Source: Vibrio nitrifigilis (GTDB lineage: Bacteria > Pseudomonadota > Gammaproteobacteria > Enterobacterales > Vibrionaceae). Taken from it: DNA of 64,000 nt. The notes below the pieces were generated by a model that ran no database searches, was not told the origin of the DNA, and saw only the letters and a list, made by a program, of their open reading frames with translations. The translations under genes and the position numbers were made by a program. The stretch's first letter is position 1. Every line of letters begins with the position of its first letter. This document shows positions 31,618-40,784 of this stretch, piece by piece. The stretch lies in assembly GCF_015686695.1 (NCBI RefSeq), contig NZ_JADPMR010000004.1:1736001-1800000 (forward strand), given 5' to 3'.

Positions 31618-32913
31618 ATGTGGTTTAGTAAAAAAAAGGATGTACCCACTTCAGAATTAGAAAATCAGTATGTATATGATTTAAAATTAAATATGAATGC
31701 TATCATTAAGTATACCGCTTTTATTGTTTTCAGTCCTCAAGGTAACATCACTTTTGCTAATGAGTTGTTCTGTCATGCTGTAGGTTATGAATTTCGTGAG
31801 ATTGAGGGTAAACATCATTCAATATTTTGTTCAAAATCGCTTAGTTCGAGTACAGAATACCAAAAACACTGGGAAGAACTAAGAGCCGGTAAAAGTATGA
31901 GCGGGGTATTTGAAAGAGTAAGAAAAGATGGTTCACCTCTTTTTATCTCTGCTGATTATTTTCCAGTTCAGGATGAAAATGGTAGCGTCATCAGAGTAAT
32001 TAAAATCGCAAGGGATGTTACAGAAGAAACTCTCCAAAGAAAATCTCAAAAAGCAATACTACATGCACTTGATCGTTCCCTTGCAGTGATAGAGTTTAAT
32101 CCTGACGGGACTATTATTTCGGCTAATGATAACTTTTTGACAACTGTAGGTTATCGTCTTGAAGATATTAAAAATCAGCATCATAAAATTTTTTGTTCAG
32201 AAGAGTTTTACAGAAAATACCCTAATTTTTGGAAAGAATTAGAACAGGGAGAATTTAAAACAGGGCGGTTTAAACGTAGAAATGTAAATAATGAATTAAT
32301 TTGGTTAGAGGCTTCTTATAACCCTATTTATGATGATAAAGGTAAAGTTGTTAAAGTGATAAAATTCGCTTCTAATATAACAGAAAGGATTAACAACGTC
32401 CTTGACTCTATTGATATGGCATCAAGCACATCTGAAGAAACATCGGCTATAACTAAATTGGCAGTGGATATTTTAACTGAAGCGGTGAAAACATCTGAAA
32501 ATATAGTATCGGAAGTCAAAAAGGCGAGTGTAGTTGGTTCAAAGCTCATTACTCAGTCTAAGAGTATTGATGATATAGTTACGACAATTCAGGGGATTGC
32601 AGAGCAGACTAATTTATTAGCATTGAATGCGGCAATAGAAGCTGCACGAGCAGGAGACAGGGGCCGTGGTTTTGCAGTAGTGGCTGATGAAGTCAGGCAA
32701 CTTGCCAAACGGACAGCTGAAGCTACGACTGAGATCGCTACTGTTGTTCACAGTAATAACGATATGATAGATGAGATGGATAGTAATTTATCTCAGGTGA
32801 GTGGTATCGCTATTCAAGGACAAGATAGCATTAGTGAAGTACAAGAGGGGTTAGCCCAAGTTAGGCAAGGTGTCGAAGATCTTGTTCATTCAGTTCATAG
32901 ATTAAAACCATAG
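31618..32913 (+). CDS. Soluble PAS-PAS-MCP protein (BdlA/Aer-like)
   Basis: A 431-residue signalling protein: PAS 1 (about 25-135), PAS 2 (about 150-255), then a methyl-accepting chemotaxis signalling domain (about 265-431) with the invariant hairpin tip IAEQTNLLALNAAIEAARAGDRGRGFAVVADEVRQLA. No membrane segment is present, so it is cytoplasmic. The layout and size match BdlA, a Pseudomonas biofilm-dispersion regulator, in which redox or nutrient cues are sensed by PAS domains. FCHAVGYEFREIEGKHHSIFC-type repeats in both PAS domains suggest duplication. I chose ATG 31618, preceded by GAGGGA, over TTG 31597. Confidence 0.85.
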   Translation: MWFSKKKDVPTSELENQYVYDLKLNMNAIIKYTAFIVFSPQGNITFANELFCHAVGYEFREIEGKHHSIFCSKSLSSSTEYQKHWEELRAGKSMSGVFERVRKDGSPLFISADYFPVQDENGSVIRVIKIARDVTEETLQRKSQKAILHALDRSLAVIEFNPDGTIISANDNFLTTVGYRLEDIKNQHHKIFCSEEFYRKYPNFWKELEQGEFKTGRFKRRNVNNELIWLEASYNPIYDDKGKVVKVIKFASNITERINNVLDSIDMASSTSEETSAITKLAVDILTEAVKTSENIVSEVKKASVVGSKLITQSKSIDDIVTTIQGIAEQTNLLALNAAIEAARAGDRGRGFAVVADEVRQLAKRTAEATTEIATVVHSNNDMIDEMDSNLSQVSGIAIQGQDSISEVQEGLAQVRQGVEDLVHSVHRLKP

Positions 32914-32917
32914 CCAG

Positions 32918-32940
32918 AATGCGCATTTAACGCATTTTCT
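32918..32940 (+). terminator. Short hairpin after BdlA-like gene
   Basis: AATGCG-CATTTAA-CGCATT followed by TTCTC, 5 bases after the stop codon. Weak intrinsic terminator. Confidence 0.5.
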
Positions 32941-32986
32941 CTTAGCGAGATGGAGAGATATATCAAACGGAACGATTACTCGCCGT

Positions 32987-33016
32987 TGTAAAGGTGAGTG
33001 TCCCCATTAAAAAATA
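32987..33016 (+). repeat. 30-bp direct repeat, copy 2
   Basis: TGTAAAGGTGAGTGTCCCC followed by ATTAAAAAATA; 28 of 30 bases match 26882-26911, in the same orientation 6.1 kb away. Together they bracket the NUP, aminotransferase/AraC and BdlA-like genes. Confidence 0.7.
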
Positions 33017-33100
33017 GAGTTTTGGAACTGTTAATCTGATATAAGCATTTAAGACACTGTTCTAAAACGTTTTTTTAAAAATAAACTAGAAATACTGTTC

Positions 33101-34168
33101 TTAAGCTTTAATAACCGACACCCAACTTGCACCTTGTCCGCACGGGGCGGTGGCTTGGTGGGTTAAGTTGCCATCAGAAGGATTAATGGCATATAAACCA
33201 GTAACGTTGGCATGTTCGCCAGTGACAATTAACCACTTATCATCCGGTGTAATCGCGATACTTCTTGGGCAGGTTTCTACCGTAAAACGAGTAACAAAAC
33301 GTATCTGATGTTCATTAACATGAAAGAGTGATACTTGGCTTGAATTGCGCTCTGTGGTGTATAGAAACTGTCCGTTATGCGTAATCTGGATATCTGCCGC
33401 CCATATTCGTTGGTGAGCGGCGTTATCAGCGATGCGATTTTCTGGCATTAATCCAAGCAATAAACCAAAGTGTTCAAAGGGAAGAATGGCCTTCTGTGTC
33501 ACAAAGGAAAGGGGCGGATCATTCTCTGATTTTCCATCAGTTACGCTGTAAACAAAGACTTCACCAGACATTTCCGTTAAAACATACAAGGTCTTCCCTG
33601 ATGGAGAAAAAATGAGATGACGAGGCCCTGAACCTTGGGAAAGTGGCACTTCGATTTGTTGAGAGAATTCGGGACCATTGTGCGTAGAATAAGGCATGAC
33701 TTTAACGGTATCTGAGCCTAATTCGGTATGAACAAACCAGCGCAGATCTGGGCTGATTTTTATCGCATGTGGATGTTTACCGCACGAATACGTTATGGTT
33801 TCATGATTTGATGGATTGCTTACATCCAATCTCGCCAAGAGGTTATCATTAAATGACACCATCCAAATCGTGTTTCTATCTGGTGTCAGTTCGATATTTG
33901 CCATGCTGGCAGGTAGAGGAAAAGTGTTGACTAGCTCAAGACTTGAATTGTTGATTTTATAAGTCTGTAATTGGTAAGGCTTAGAGCGGCTAACAACATA
34001 AAGAAGTTGAGCGTGTTCATCTATCGCTATAGGCATCACTAGCGGTGCCACCTCTATGTCACTCACGCGGGAAAAGAGTTCATTGCAGTTATCAGCTTGT
34101 TCACTTTCTAATCGGTAGCAACTGATCGAACCGGATTGGGCATTTGAGACGAAAATATGAAAGCGCAT
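33101..34168 (-). CDS. Lactonase-family beta-propeller (YbhE/Pgl-like)
   Basis: A 355-residue seven-bladed propeller of the lactonase_7 family, whose best known member is the 6-phosphogluconolactonase of the pentose phosphate pathway. Repeated blade motifs are visible: LLYVVSRSKPYQLQTYKIN, IELTPDRNTIWMVS, KISPDLRWFVHTELGSDTVKV, LIFSPSGKTLYVLTEMSGEVFVY, QITHNGQFLYTTERNSSQVSLF and AITPDDKWLIVTGE. No signal peptide. The family also includes proteins of unknown substrate, and no pentose-phosphate gene is adjacent, so the exact reaction is uncertain. Confidence 0.75.
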   Translation of the reverse strand: MRFHIFVSNAQSGSISCYRLESEQADNCNELFSRVSDIEVAPLVMPIAIDEHAQLLYVVSRSKPYQLQTYKINNSSLELVNTFPLPASMANIELTPDRNTIWMVSFNDNLLARLDVSNPSNHETITYSCGKHPHAIKISPDLRWFVHTELGSDTVKVMPYSTHNGPEFSQQIEVPLSQGSGPRHLIFSPSGKTLYVLTEMSGEVFVYSVTDGKSENDPPLSFVTQKAILPFEHFGLLLGLMPENRIADNAAHQRIWAADIQITHNGQFLYTTERNSSQVSLFHVNEHQIRFVTRFTVETCPRSIAITPDDKWLIVTGEHANVTGLYAINPSDGNLTHQATAPCGQGASWVSVIKA

Positions 34169-34253
34169 AAAATTACCTGTAATGGCCCAATAGATTTGCC
34201 AGCAATTACATCATATTGAGGGAGTCGTTTCTGTGGATAGTGAAAGGATTTTA

Positions 34254-34289
34254 ATAAAAACCACAGCTTAGCAAGTTGTTAAGCTGTGG
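34254..34289 (-). terminator. Terminator after DUF2750 gene
   Basis: CCACAGCTTA (34261-34270) pairs exactly with TAAGCTGTGG (34280-34289); on the minus strand TTTTTATT follows. Confidence 0.85.
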
Positions 34290-34333
34290 ACCGTTAATGA
34301 ATTATGGGGACTTTAAGATTGTTGGCAACGGTA

Positions 34334-34714
34334 TTAACGACGTTTGGTTTCGCGTTTTTTTAGTTCAAATTCAAAATCTTCTGGATAGAGCACAATGCCT
34401 TCGCCTTGTTGATCAGGGAAGACAATAATAGACAATTCGTCGTCTTCTAGGCCGGGAGTCCAACGGCTTTTCCATTTTGCTGTTGAAATGGCTTCAGGAG
34501 TGAATCCTTCCCACTCATCGGTTGCCCATTGTTTGGCATGCTCTTCACTTGGCCACACGGGAACGCAGTCTTCATCGTCGGCGCTCAGCAATACACTGCC
34601 ATGTTCGTCGATCAGTAACCAGATCTTTAGATCGCTTGCGACGGTTTTGAAAAACAGATTCATACGTTCAGTTGGATCTTTAGGTAGGTTATCTAGCGCG
34701 ATATTTGCTGTCAT
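34334..34714 (-). CDS. DUF2750 domain protein
   Basis: A 126-residue acidic cytoplasmic protein with the DUF2750 layout: R-M-N-L-F-F-K-T-V (early helix), IWLLIDEHGSVLLSADDEDCVPVWPSEEHAKQWA (middle) and IIVFPDQQGEGIVLYPEDFEFEL (end). Members look like immunity or SMI1-like small proteins but have no proven role. I chose the ATG at 34714 with GAGG upstream, six codons inside the open frame. It stands alone with its own terminator. Confidence 0.75.
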   Translation of the reverse strand: MTANIALDNLPKDPTERMNLFFKTVASDLKIWLLIDEHGSVLLSADDEDCVPVWPSEEHAKQWATDEWEGFTPEAISTAKWKSRWTPGLEDDELSIIVFPDQQGEGIVLYPEDFEFELKKRETKRR

Positions 34715-34875
34715 TTGGGGCCTCAACATCACATCAGTGAATGATCATTATTTAGGGGTGCTATCTTATCAATAAAGCCTCTATTTGAATAAATAATTTC
34801 CGTAGTAAGTGAGTGAGAAATTATAATTTTATATATCGTGAATGGTAATATTCAAATCCCCAAGTAATCCCAAGG

Positions 34876-35628
34876 TTATGATTCGCCAGATTTAAAAATA
34901 CGATGAAATGTACTTAACGCTGTCACTTTTGCATTGGTATGGCGTTGCCACTTTTCATTGCTCGCAACCAACCATTTTTGATGAGCATTATTGAGAATAG
35001 CTTGGCTTACAATCGCTTCTCGTGGTTCATGCTCCATTGCGAACTGTTCGGTTTGGTTGTTGGTTGGGTTAGTAATAGTGGTAATCGAGGCGCAGCCAAT
35101 AATACCAATATCTGCATAAAATTGGCCGAAAAACTGGCTGATAGACTCGCCGACAATATCTTGATCTTTTGGGCGAATCATTCCACCGGGAACCCAAGTC
35201 TCAATATGGCTATATTGAGATAAAATGTGGGCGGCTTCGAAATTGTTAGTGACCACTCTTAGTTCAGTGTGATTGTAAAGTGTCTCAGCAATTAGGGCGA
35301 TTGTGCTACCTATTCCCAAGAAAATGGTAGAGCCGTTGGGAATCAATGGTGTGACTTGCTGTGCAATCGCTAGCTTTTCTTCTCGATGAGTCTCTTGTCG
35401 TAATCGATAGCTTTGATTACTCAATGTGGCAGGTGCCCCCACACCGCCGTGATGGCGGCGAGCTAAGCCAAAATCGCATAAACTGTTAATATCTCTCCTA
35501 ATTGTCTGTGGGGTGACATCGAATTGTTGCGCTAGATGTTCGATTGAGCAGTAATCACTTTGCTGAATTAATTGCACAATCTGTTTTTGACGGTGACTTA
35601 ATGACGGTGCCGAGTTGTTATCTAACAT
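34876..35628 (-). CDS. DeoR/GlpR-family repressor
   Basis: A 250-residue DeoR-type regulator: N-terminal helix-turn-helix (SHRQKQIVQLIQQSDYCSIEHLAQQFDVTPQTIRRDINSLCDFGLARRHHGG, about 10-62) and a sugar-phosphate-sensing domain (about 75-235) with GIGSTIALIAETL and NNFEAAHIL. GlpR, the glycerol-3-phosphate-responsive member, is the closest in layout. It follows ugpQ by a few bases, so it is co-transcribed with it, and it probably controls the divergent ugp operon. ATG 35628 is preferred over GTG 35631; AGGGGG is upstream. Confidence 0.88.
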   Translation of the reverse strand: MLDNNSAPSLSHRQKQIVQLIQQSDYCSIEHLAQQFDVTPQTIRRDINSLCDFGLARRHHGGVGAPATLSNQSYRLRQETHREEKLAIAQQVTPLIPNGSTIFLGIGSTIALIAETLYNHTELRVVTNNFEAAHILSQYSHIETWVPGGMIRPKDQDIVGESISQFFGQFYADIGIIGCASITTITNPTNNQTEQFAMEHEPREAIVSQAILNNAHQKWLVASNEKWQRHTNAKVTALSTFHRIFKSGES

Positions 35629-35637
35629 CACCGCCCC

Positions 35638-36363
35638 CTAATCTTGTTTCGCTTCGAGAAAACTCTGTGGGGTGTCGGTAATCATCATATCAACGCCCCA
35701 ATTCCAGTAACTTTTAACAAGGGTGGGAAAGTTTGGTGTGTAACAGTAAATCTCATAACCTTGCGCTTTTAGCCGACGTGCTTGTGGTTTAGTTAAAAAG
35801 CGATAATCACAATGCACACTGAAGGCATCGATTTCATGTAATGTCGCTTCTGCATCTTCGGGGATTTCTTGCCACAAATGGCCGCGACGGATCGTTGGTA
35901 GATGTCGTTTTATCTCGATTAAAGCGCGAGTATCAAAGCTAGAAAATAACAGCTGCTCTGGATTGAATTGTTTATCGATGATCAGTTGGGCGACTTTTTC
36001 ACATAGTGTTGGTACATCATCACCAGGACTGGTTTTTAGCTCGATATTAATGGCAATAGAGTGGCTCTTGGTAAGAGATAATACGCTCTCCAAGGTTGGG
36101 ATTTTTTCACCGCGAAATGTGTCGCTAAACCACAGCCCAGCATCGAGAGATTGCAGCTCAGCTAACGACATTTGCGTCACAATACCACTGCCATTAGTAC
36201 AACGGTTAACGGTTTGGTCATGAATCACCACAGGGATACCGTCTGAAGAGAGCTGAGTATCTAATTCAATCCACGGAACTCCAAATTCAATCGCTTTGAG
36301 AAAGGCGCTCATGGTGTTTTCTGGCGCTTGGCTTGATAAGCCGCGATGTGCGGTTATTTTCAT
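35638..36363 (-). CDS. ugpQ: Cytoplasmic glycerophosphodiester phosphodiesterase
   Basis: A 241-residue GDPD enzyme that cleaves glycerophosphodiesters to glycerol-3-phosphate and an alcohol. The metal and catalytic residues are in AHRG (His5-Arg6), the PENT motif, ELDTQLSSDGIPVVIHD (Glu and Asp metal ligands, His acid/base) and INIELKT. It lacks a signal peptide and matches UgpQ rather than the periplasmic GlpQ. It is divergent from ugpB, with which it shares a promoter region, and upstream of the DeoR-type regulator. Confidence 0.92.
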   Translation of the reverse strand: MKITAHRGLSSQAPENTMSAFLKAIEFGVPWIELDTQLSSDGIPVVIHDQTVNRCTNGSGIVTQMSLAELQSLDAGLWFSDTFRGEKIPTLESVLSLTKSHSIAINIELKTSPGDDVPTLCEKVAQLIIDKQFNPEQLLFSSFDTRALIEIKRHLPTIRRGHLWQEIPEDAEATLHEIDAFSVHCDYRFLTKPQARRLKAQGYEIYCYTPNFPTLVKSYWNWGVDMMITDTPQSFLEAKQD

Positions 36364-36470
36364 TTACTGCTCCATTATGTTCATTTCGATTTTTTAAGCA
36401 GCATTGCAGGTATTTGTGACTCTTATATGTCATTAAAGTGAAAATGTAAGATGTTCAAATTGATACATTT

Positions 36471-36488
36471 CTGTCATTGAAACGTCAT
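36471..36488 (+). promoter_or_regulatory. Pho box upstream of ugpB
   Basis: CTGTCAT-TGAA-ACGTCAT follows the PhoB pattern of two 7-base direct repeats with a 4-base spacer (CTGTCAT-4-CTGTCAT); the first repeat is exact. A TAGTGT hexamer at 36499 lies at the spacing of the -10 element of PhoB-dependent promoters. Phosphate-starvation control of ugp is established in E. coli; it is inferred here. Confidence 0.65.
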
Positions 36489-36571
36489 CCCCGCCTCTTA
36501 GTGTAAATGGCATTCATCTTTTTCATGCGCTGGTTTTTACCACAACAAAGATAACCATAGGGAAACGGATA

Positions 36572-37879
36572 ATGTCCATAAAACATCTGACAGGCTTAGC
36601 AGTTGTTGCTGCATTGTTGAGTGCTCAAGTACAAGCTAAAACGGAAATTGAATGGTGGCATGCCATGGGTGGGGCCTTGGGTAATAAGGTTGACCAAATT
36701 GCGGCAGACTTTAATGCAAGCCAATCACAATATGAAGTAAAGCCAGTGTATAAAGGCTCCTACTCAGAGACCATGACCAGTGCAATAACGGCTTTTCGTG
36801 CTCATAAACAGCCAGCGATTGTTCAGGTGTATGAAGTAGGCACGGCAACCATGATGGGCGCGAAAAAGGCCATTTATCCTGTGTACCAATTAATGCAAGA
36901 TGCCCATGAAAAATTCAACCCTAACGCTTACTTAAGCGCTGTGACGGGTTACTACACAACGAACGATGGCAAGATGTTATCGATGCCATTTAATAGTTCT
37001 ACGCCTGTGATGTATTACAACGAGGATATGTTTTCTAAAGCGGGGATTAAAACACCGCCTAAAACATGGCAAGAAATGGATGAGGTGGCGAAAAAACTTC
37101 AAGCATCTGGATCTAAATGCGCATTAACCACTACGTGGCAATCGTGGATTCAAATTGAGAACTTTGGCGCACGTAATAACTTACCATTAGCGACTAAAAA
37201 CAATGGCTTTGGCGGGCTGGACACCCAATTTGAGTTCAATGCGAAACCGTTTGTGAAGCATATTGAGCGTTTAGGTCAGTGGAGCAAAGAAGGGCTGTTT
37301 AAATACGGTGGTCGTCAATCGGATGGTTTGCCGCTGTTTTATAAACAAGAGTGCGCCATTACCATGGCATCTTCAGCATCTCTTGCTGGTATTCGTGAAA
37401 ACATGAAAGGAATTCACGTTGGTGTTGCTCAGCTGCCTTACGATGCGAGCATCATTCGCTCGCCGAAAAATACCATTATCGGTGGTGCCTCTCTTTGGGT
37501 GCTACGTGGTCAAAATGATGATGTGTATAAAGGCGTCGCTAAGTTCTTTACTTATCTTTCAAGTGCCAAAGTTCAGGCTGATTGGCACCAGTTCACCGGC
37601 TATTTACCTATCACGAAAGCAGCTTATCAGCTCACCAAAGATCAGGGATTCTATCAGAACAATCCTGGTACCGATGTTGCTGTTTTACAAATGAGCGCTG
37701 GCACACCAACGGCGAATTCGAAAGGCATTCGTTTTGGTAACTACTCACAAATTCGTTCGATCATCAATGAAGAATTAGAAGGTGTGTGGTCGGGTAAGCA
37801 GAGTGCTCAACAGGCATTGGATAATGCGGTTAAACGCGGTAATCAACAGCTACGTCGTTTTGAACGCACTCAACATTAA
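36572..37879 (+). CDS. ugpB: Glycerol-3-phosphate ABC importer, binding protein
   Basis: A 435-residue periplasmic protein with a Sec signal (cleaved after AQVQA, about residue 22) and the UgpB body: TEIEWWHAMGGALGNKVDQIAADFN (about 24-48), YNEDMFSKAGIKTPPKTWQE and GGASLWVLRG. The conserved Trp and Glu residues of the G3P site are in these segments. It captures sn-glycerol-3-phosphate or glycerophosphodiesters. It heads the ugpBAEC-HAD operon, with a Pho-box-like site upstream and a hairpin between it and ugpA that would allow more binding protein than membrane parts. Confidence 0.93.
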   Translation: MSIKHLTGLAVVAALLSAQVQAKTEIEWWHAMGGALGNKVDQIAADFNASQSQYEVKPVYKGSYSETMTSAITAFRAHKQPAIVQVYEVGTATMMGAKKAIYPVYQLMQDAHEKFNPNAYLSAVTGYYTTNDGKMLSMPFNSSTPVMYYNEDMFSKAGIKTPPKTWQEMDEVAKKLQASGSKCALTTTWQSWIQIENFGARNNLPLATKNNGFGGLDTQFEFNAKPFVKHIERLGQWSKEGLFKYGGRQSDGLPLFYKQECAITMASSASLAGIRENMKGIHVGVAQLPYDASIIRSPKNTIIGGASLWVLRGQNDDVYKGVAKFFTYLSSAKVQADWHQFTGYLPITKAAYQLTKDQGFYQNNPGTDVAVLQMSAGTPTANSKGIRFGNYSQIRSIINEELEGVWSGKQSAQQALDNAVKRGNQQLRRFERTQH

Positions 37880-37893
37880 TGGTGAATTTATCC

Positions 37894-37937
37894 GGTAGGT
37901 AAGTCGCCATTGGGTACTTGCCTACCTGTTTGTTTTT
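37894..37937 (+). terminator. Attenuating hairpin between ugpB and ugpA
   Basis: GGTAGGTAAGT (37894-37904) pairs with ACTTGCCTACC (37916-37926), one wobble pair, and TGTTTGTTTTT follows. Its position right after the binding-protein gene fits partial termination. Confidence 0.7.
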
Positions 37938-37950
37938 AAATGGAATTATG

Positions 37951-38832
37951 ATGTCTGCATCTGTTTATTTTAAAAATCGCTGGCTGCCGCTATTGCTGAT
38001 TGCTCCGCAACTTGCAATCACAATGGTGTTTTTTATTTGGCCAGCAGGGCAAGCGATCTTTCAATCGACTCAGCTACAAGATGCGTTTGGCATGGGCAGT
38101 GAGTTTGTTGGGTGGGAAAACTTTACCAATTTATTTCATGATCCCCATTACTTAGAGTCGATCACCACGACATTAATCTTCAGCCTTAGTGTGGCGGTAT
38201 TGGCGCTGGTATGTGCTTTGATCCTCGCGATGTTTGCTGAACATGTGGTGCGAGGTGCTACGGCTTATCGTACTTTATTGATTTGGCCTTATGCCGTTGC
38301 TCCAGCGGTTGCTGGCGCATTATGGCTATTCATGTTCGATCCGACCATTGGTTTGGTGAGCGGTTTGCTGCAATCACTCGGTATGGATTGGAATCCAAAA
38401 TTAAACGGCAGTGATGCGATGTGGATGGTCGTGATTACTGCAACATGGAAACAGATCAGCTACAACTTTCTGTTCTTTCTCGCTGCGCTGCAGTCTGTGC
38501 CAAAGTCTTTGCTCGAAGCGGCAGCGATTGACGGCAGTGGACCAGTAAAGCGCTTTTTCACCATTAGTTTCCCACTGATTTCTCCAACCAGTTTTTTCTT
38601 ATTGGTGGTGAATTTCGTGTATGCCTTTTTCGATACTTTCGCCATCATCCATGGCATGACAAAAGGCGGGCCGAGTGATAGCACGTCTACGTTGGTTTAC
38701 AAAGTTTATCGTGATGGTTTTATCGGATTAGACCTCGGTTCTTCCGCTGCGCAATCAGTGGTGTTGATGATTTTGGTGGCTTTATTAACCGTGGTGCAAT
38801 TTAAATATGTTGAGAAAAAGGTGGCGTACTGA
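37951..38832 (+). CDS. ugpA: Glycerol-3-phosphate ABC importer permease UgpA
   Basis: A 293-residue inner-membrane protein with six helices. N-terminal RWLPLLLIAPQLAITMVFFIWPAGQAIFQS is closely like E. coli UgpA, and the EAA coupling loop EAAAIDGSGPVKRFFTISFPLISPT lies near residue 190. ATG 37951 is preferred (GGA six bases upstream); ATG 37948 directly before it is the alternative. Its stop overlaps the ugpE start by one base. Confidence 0.92.
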   Translation: MSASVYFKNRWLPLLLIAPQLAITMVFFIWPAGQAIFQSTQLQDAFGMGSEFVGWENFTNLFHDPHYLESITTTLIFSLSVAVLALVCALILAMFAEHVVRGATAYRTLLIWPYAVAPAVAGALWLFMFDPTIGLVSGLLQSLGMDWNPKLNGSDAMWMVVITATWKQISYNFLFFLAALQSVPKSLLEAAAIDGSGPVKRFFTISFPLISPTSFFLLVVNFVYAFFDTFAIIHGMTKGGPSDSTSTLVYKVYRDGFIGLDLGSSAAQSVVLMILVALLTVVQFKYVEKKVAY

Positions 38833-39680
38833 TGGTAGAACAACGTCCTTGGTTTAATGTGTGTTGTCACCTTGTGTTAGTGCTTGGCATCGTGTTGGTG
38901 GCGTTGCCTGTTTGGGTTGCATTAATGGCAACCACGCATGCCAATGGTGATTTTGGTACTGGCGCTCCGTTATGGTTTGGTGATCTGGGGTTGAGTGTAT
39001 TTAGAGATTTATTTACGAGTTCAACTCATATGAGTAGCAGTGCGGTGCCAGTGAGCCGCATGTTGTTGAACTCTTTTATCATGGCTATCTGTATCACTAT
39101 TGGTAAGTTGGTAATTTCTATCATGTCGGCTTATGCGGTGGTGTTCTTCCGTTTCCCTTGCCGAATGTTGGCCTTTTGGGTGATTTTCTTCACGCTGATG
39201 TTGCCAGTTGAAGTACGCATTATGCCCACGTTCGAAGTGGTCAGCGATCTGCACATGCTGAATTCTTTTGCTGGGTTGACGATTCCTCTTATCGCCAGCG
39301 CGACCGCGACCTTCTTATTCCGGCAATTTTTTATGACCATACCTAATGAATTGATTGAGGCTGCACGTATTGATGGTGCGGGTCCAATCAAGTTCTTTTT
39401 CGATATTTTGCTACCACTCTCTCGCACGAATATCGCGGCACTGTTTGTGATCACCTTCATTTACGGCTGGAACCAATACTTGTGGCCACTTCTTATCACA
39501 ACGGACACGCATTATTACACCATCGTATTGGGCATTAAGCAGATGCTGGATGTGAACGATGGGGTAGTGGAATGGAACAAAATAATGGCGACAACGATTA
39601 TTGCCATGCTACCGCCAGTGCTGGTGGTGATTGCAATGCAAAAAGCGTTTGTTAAAGGTTTAGTGGATTCGGAGAAATAA
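38832..39680 (+). CDS. ugpE: Glycerol-3-phosphate ABC importer permease UgpE
   Basis: A 282-residue permease with six helices, EAA loop EAARIDGAGPIKFFFDILLPLSRTNIAAL (about 177-205) and the UgpE-like end GMQKAFVKGLVDSEK-type tail (AMQKAFVKGLVDSEK). It starts within the ugpA stop (TGATG) and ends directly against the ugpC start, showing tight translational coupling. Confidence 0.92.
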   Translation: MVEQRPWFNVCCHLVLVLGIVLVALPVWVALMATTHANGDFGTGAPLWFGDLGLSVFRDLFTSSTHMSSSAVPVSRMLLNSFIMAICITIGKLVISIMSAYAVVFFRFPCRMLAFWVIFFTLMLPVEVRIMPTFEVVSDLHMLNSFAGLTIPLIASATATFLFRQFFMTIPNELIEAARIDGAGPIKFFFDILLPLSRTNIAALFVITFIYGWNQYLWPLLITTDTHYYTIVLGIKQMLDVNDGVVEWNKIMATTIIAMLPPVLVVIAMQKAFVKGLVDSEK

Positions 39681-40784
39681 ATGTCTACTGTCACTCTTAC
39701 AAATATTGCAAAACGTTACCCCAACGGATACCAAGCGATTTCACAGTTAGACCTTGATATCGAAGATGGCGAAATGGTGGTGTTAGTCGGGCCGAGTGGT
39801 TGTGGCAAATCAACCTTACTGCGCATGGTCGCTGGCCTTGAAGAAATCAGTGATGGTGTGCTCACAATTGATGGACGTCAGGTGAATAACGAAGAGCCAA
39901 GCCAACGGGATATCGCGATGGTATTTCAAAACTATGCGTTGTATCCGCATATGACGGTCTACAACAATATGGCTTATGGGCTTCGTAATCGTAAAACACC
40001 GAAGGCAGAGATTGATCGTTTGGTTAACGAAGCTGCCGAGATGCTTGAACTCAAATCGTTATTGGATCGTAAACCTAAGCAACTGTCCGGCGGACAGCGC
40101 CAACGAGTTGCGATGGGCAGGGCGATTGTTCGCCAACCTAAGGTGTTTTTGTTTGATGAGCCACTCTCTAACCTAGATGCCAAGTTGCGTGTGCAGATGA
40201 GGCTCGAAATCAAACGCTTGCAACGCCGACTTAATACGACCTCTATTTATGTCACTCACGATCAAGTAGAAGCGATGACGTTAGCCGACAAATTAGTGGT
40301 GTTAAATCAGGGGCATGTTGAGCAGATTGGATCTCCGATTGATATTTATCGTCATCCTGCGTCCATTTTTGTCGCTACCTTTATTGGTTCTCCTGCAATG
40401 AATATTTTGGAAGCTACATTACTCGATTACGGCGTAAGAATTGGACCTTGGTTACTACCTATTTTTCCGACCAAGCCAACTTGTTATGTGAAAATTGGCC
40501 TGCGACCAGAGCATCTAAAAGTCACACAAGATAATCCTGATTTTTATGTTGAAGTAGAAATGATGGAAGCCCTCGGTGCTGATTTGTTGCTCTATTGCAA
40601 AATGGAAGAGCTGAATTCTCAGCCGCTAGTTGTTCGCGTCGCTGGCAATTGTGATGTGGAATTGGGGCAACGTCTTGGTATCACCATCGATTTAGATTGC
40701 ATTCATCTGTTTGATAGTGAAACAAAAAAGCGAGTGGAGTTTATTGTACGAGATGAACCAGTATTAGAGAGAATCAATGCCTAA
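39681..40784 (+). CDS. ugpC: Glycerol-3-phosphate ABC importer ATPase UgpC
   Basis: A 367-residue MalK-type ATPase: Walker A GPSGCGKST, Q-loop VFQNYALYPHMTVYNN, signature LSGGQRQR, Walker B VFLFDEPLSNLDAKLR, switch His VTHDQVEAM, then a C-terminal regulatory domain (about 240-367) containing IGLRPEHL. In E. coli UgpC this domain interacts with UgpQ and regulatory proteins. Its last codons overlap the HAD phosphatase start by 8 bases. Confidence 0.93.
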   Translation: MSTVTLTNIAKRYPNGYQAISQLDLDIEDGEMVVLVGPSGCGKSTLLRMVAGLEEISDGVLTIDGRQVNNEEPSQRDIAMVFQNYALYPHMTVYNNMAYGLRNRKTPKAEIDRLVNEAAEMLELKSLLDRKPKQLSGGQRQRVAMGRAIVRQPKVFLFDEPLSNLDAKLRVQMRLEIKRLQRRLNTTSIYVTHDQVEAMTLADKLVVLNQGHVEQIGSPIDIYRHPASIFVATFIGSPAMNILEATLLDYGVRIGPWLLPIFPTKPTCYVKIGLRPEHLKVTQDNPDFYVEVEMMEALGADLLLYCKMEELNSQPLVVRVAGNCDVELGQRLGITIDLDCIHLFDSETKKRVEFIVRDEPVLERINA

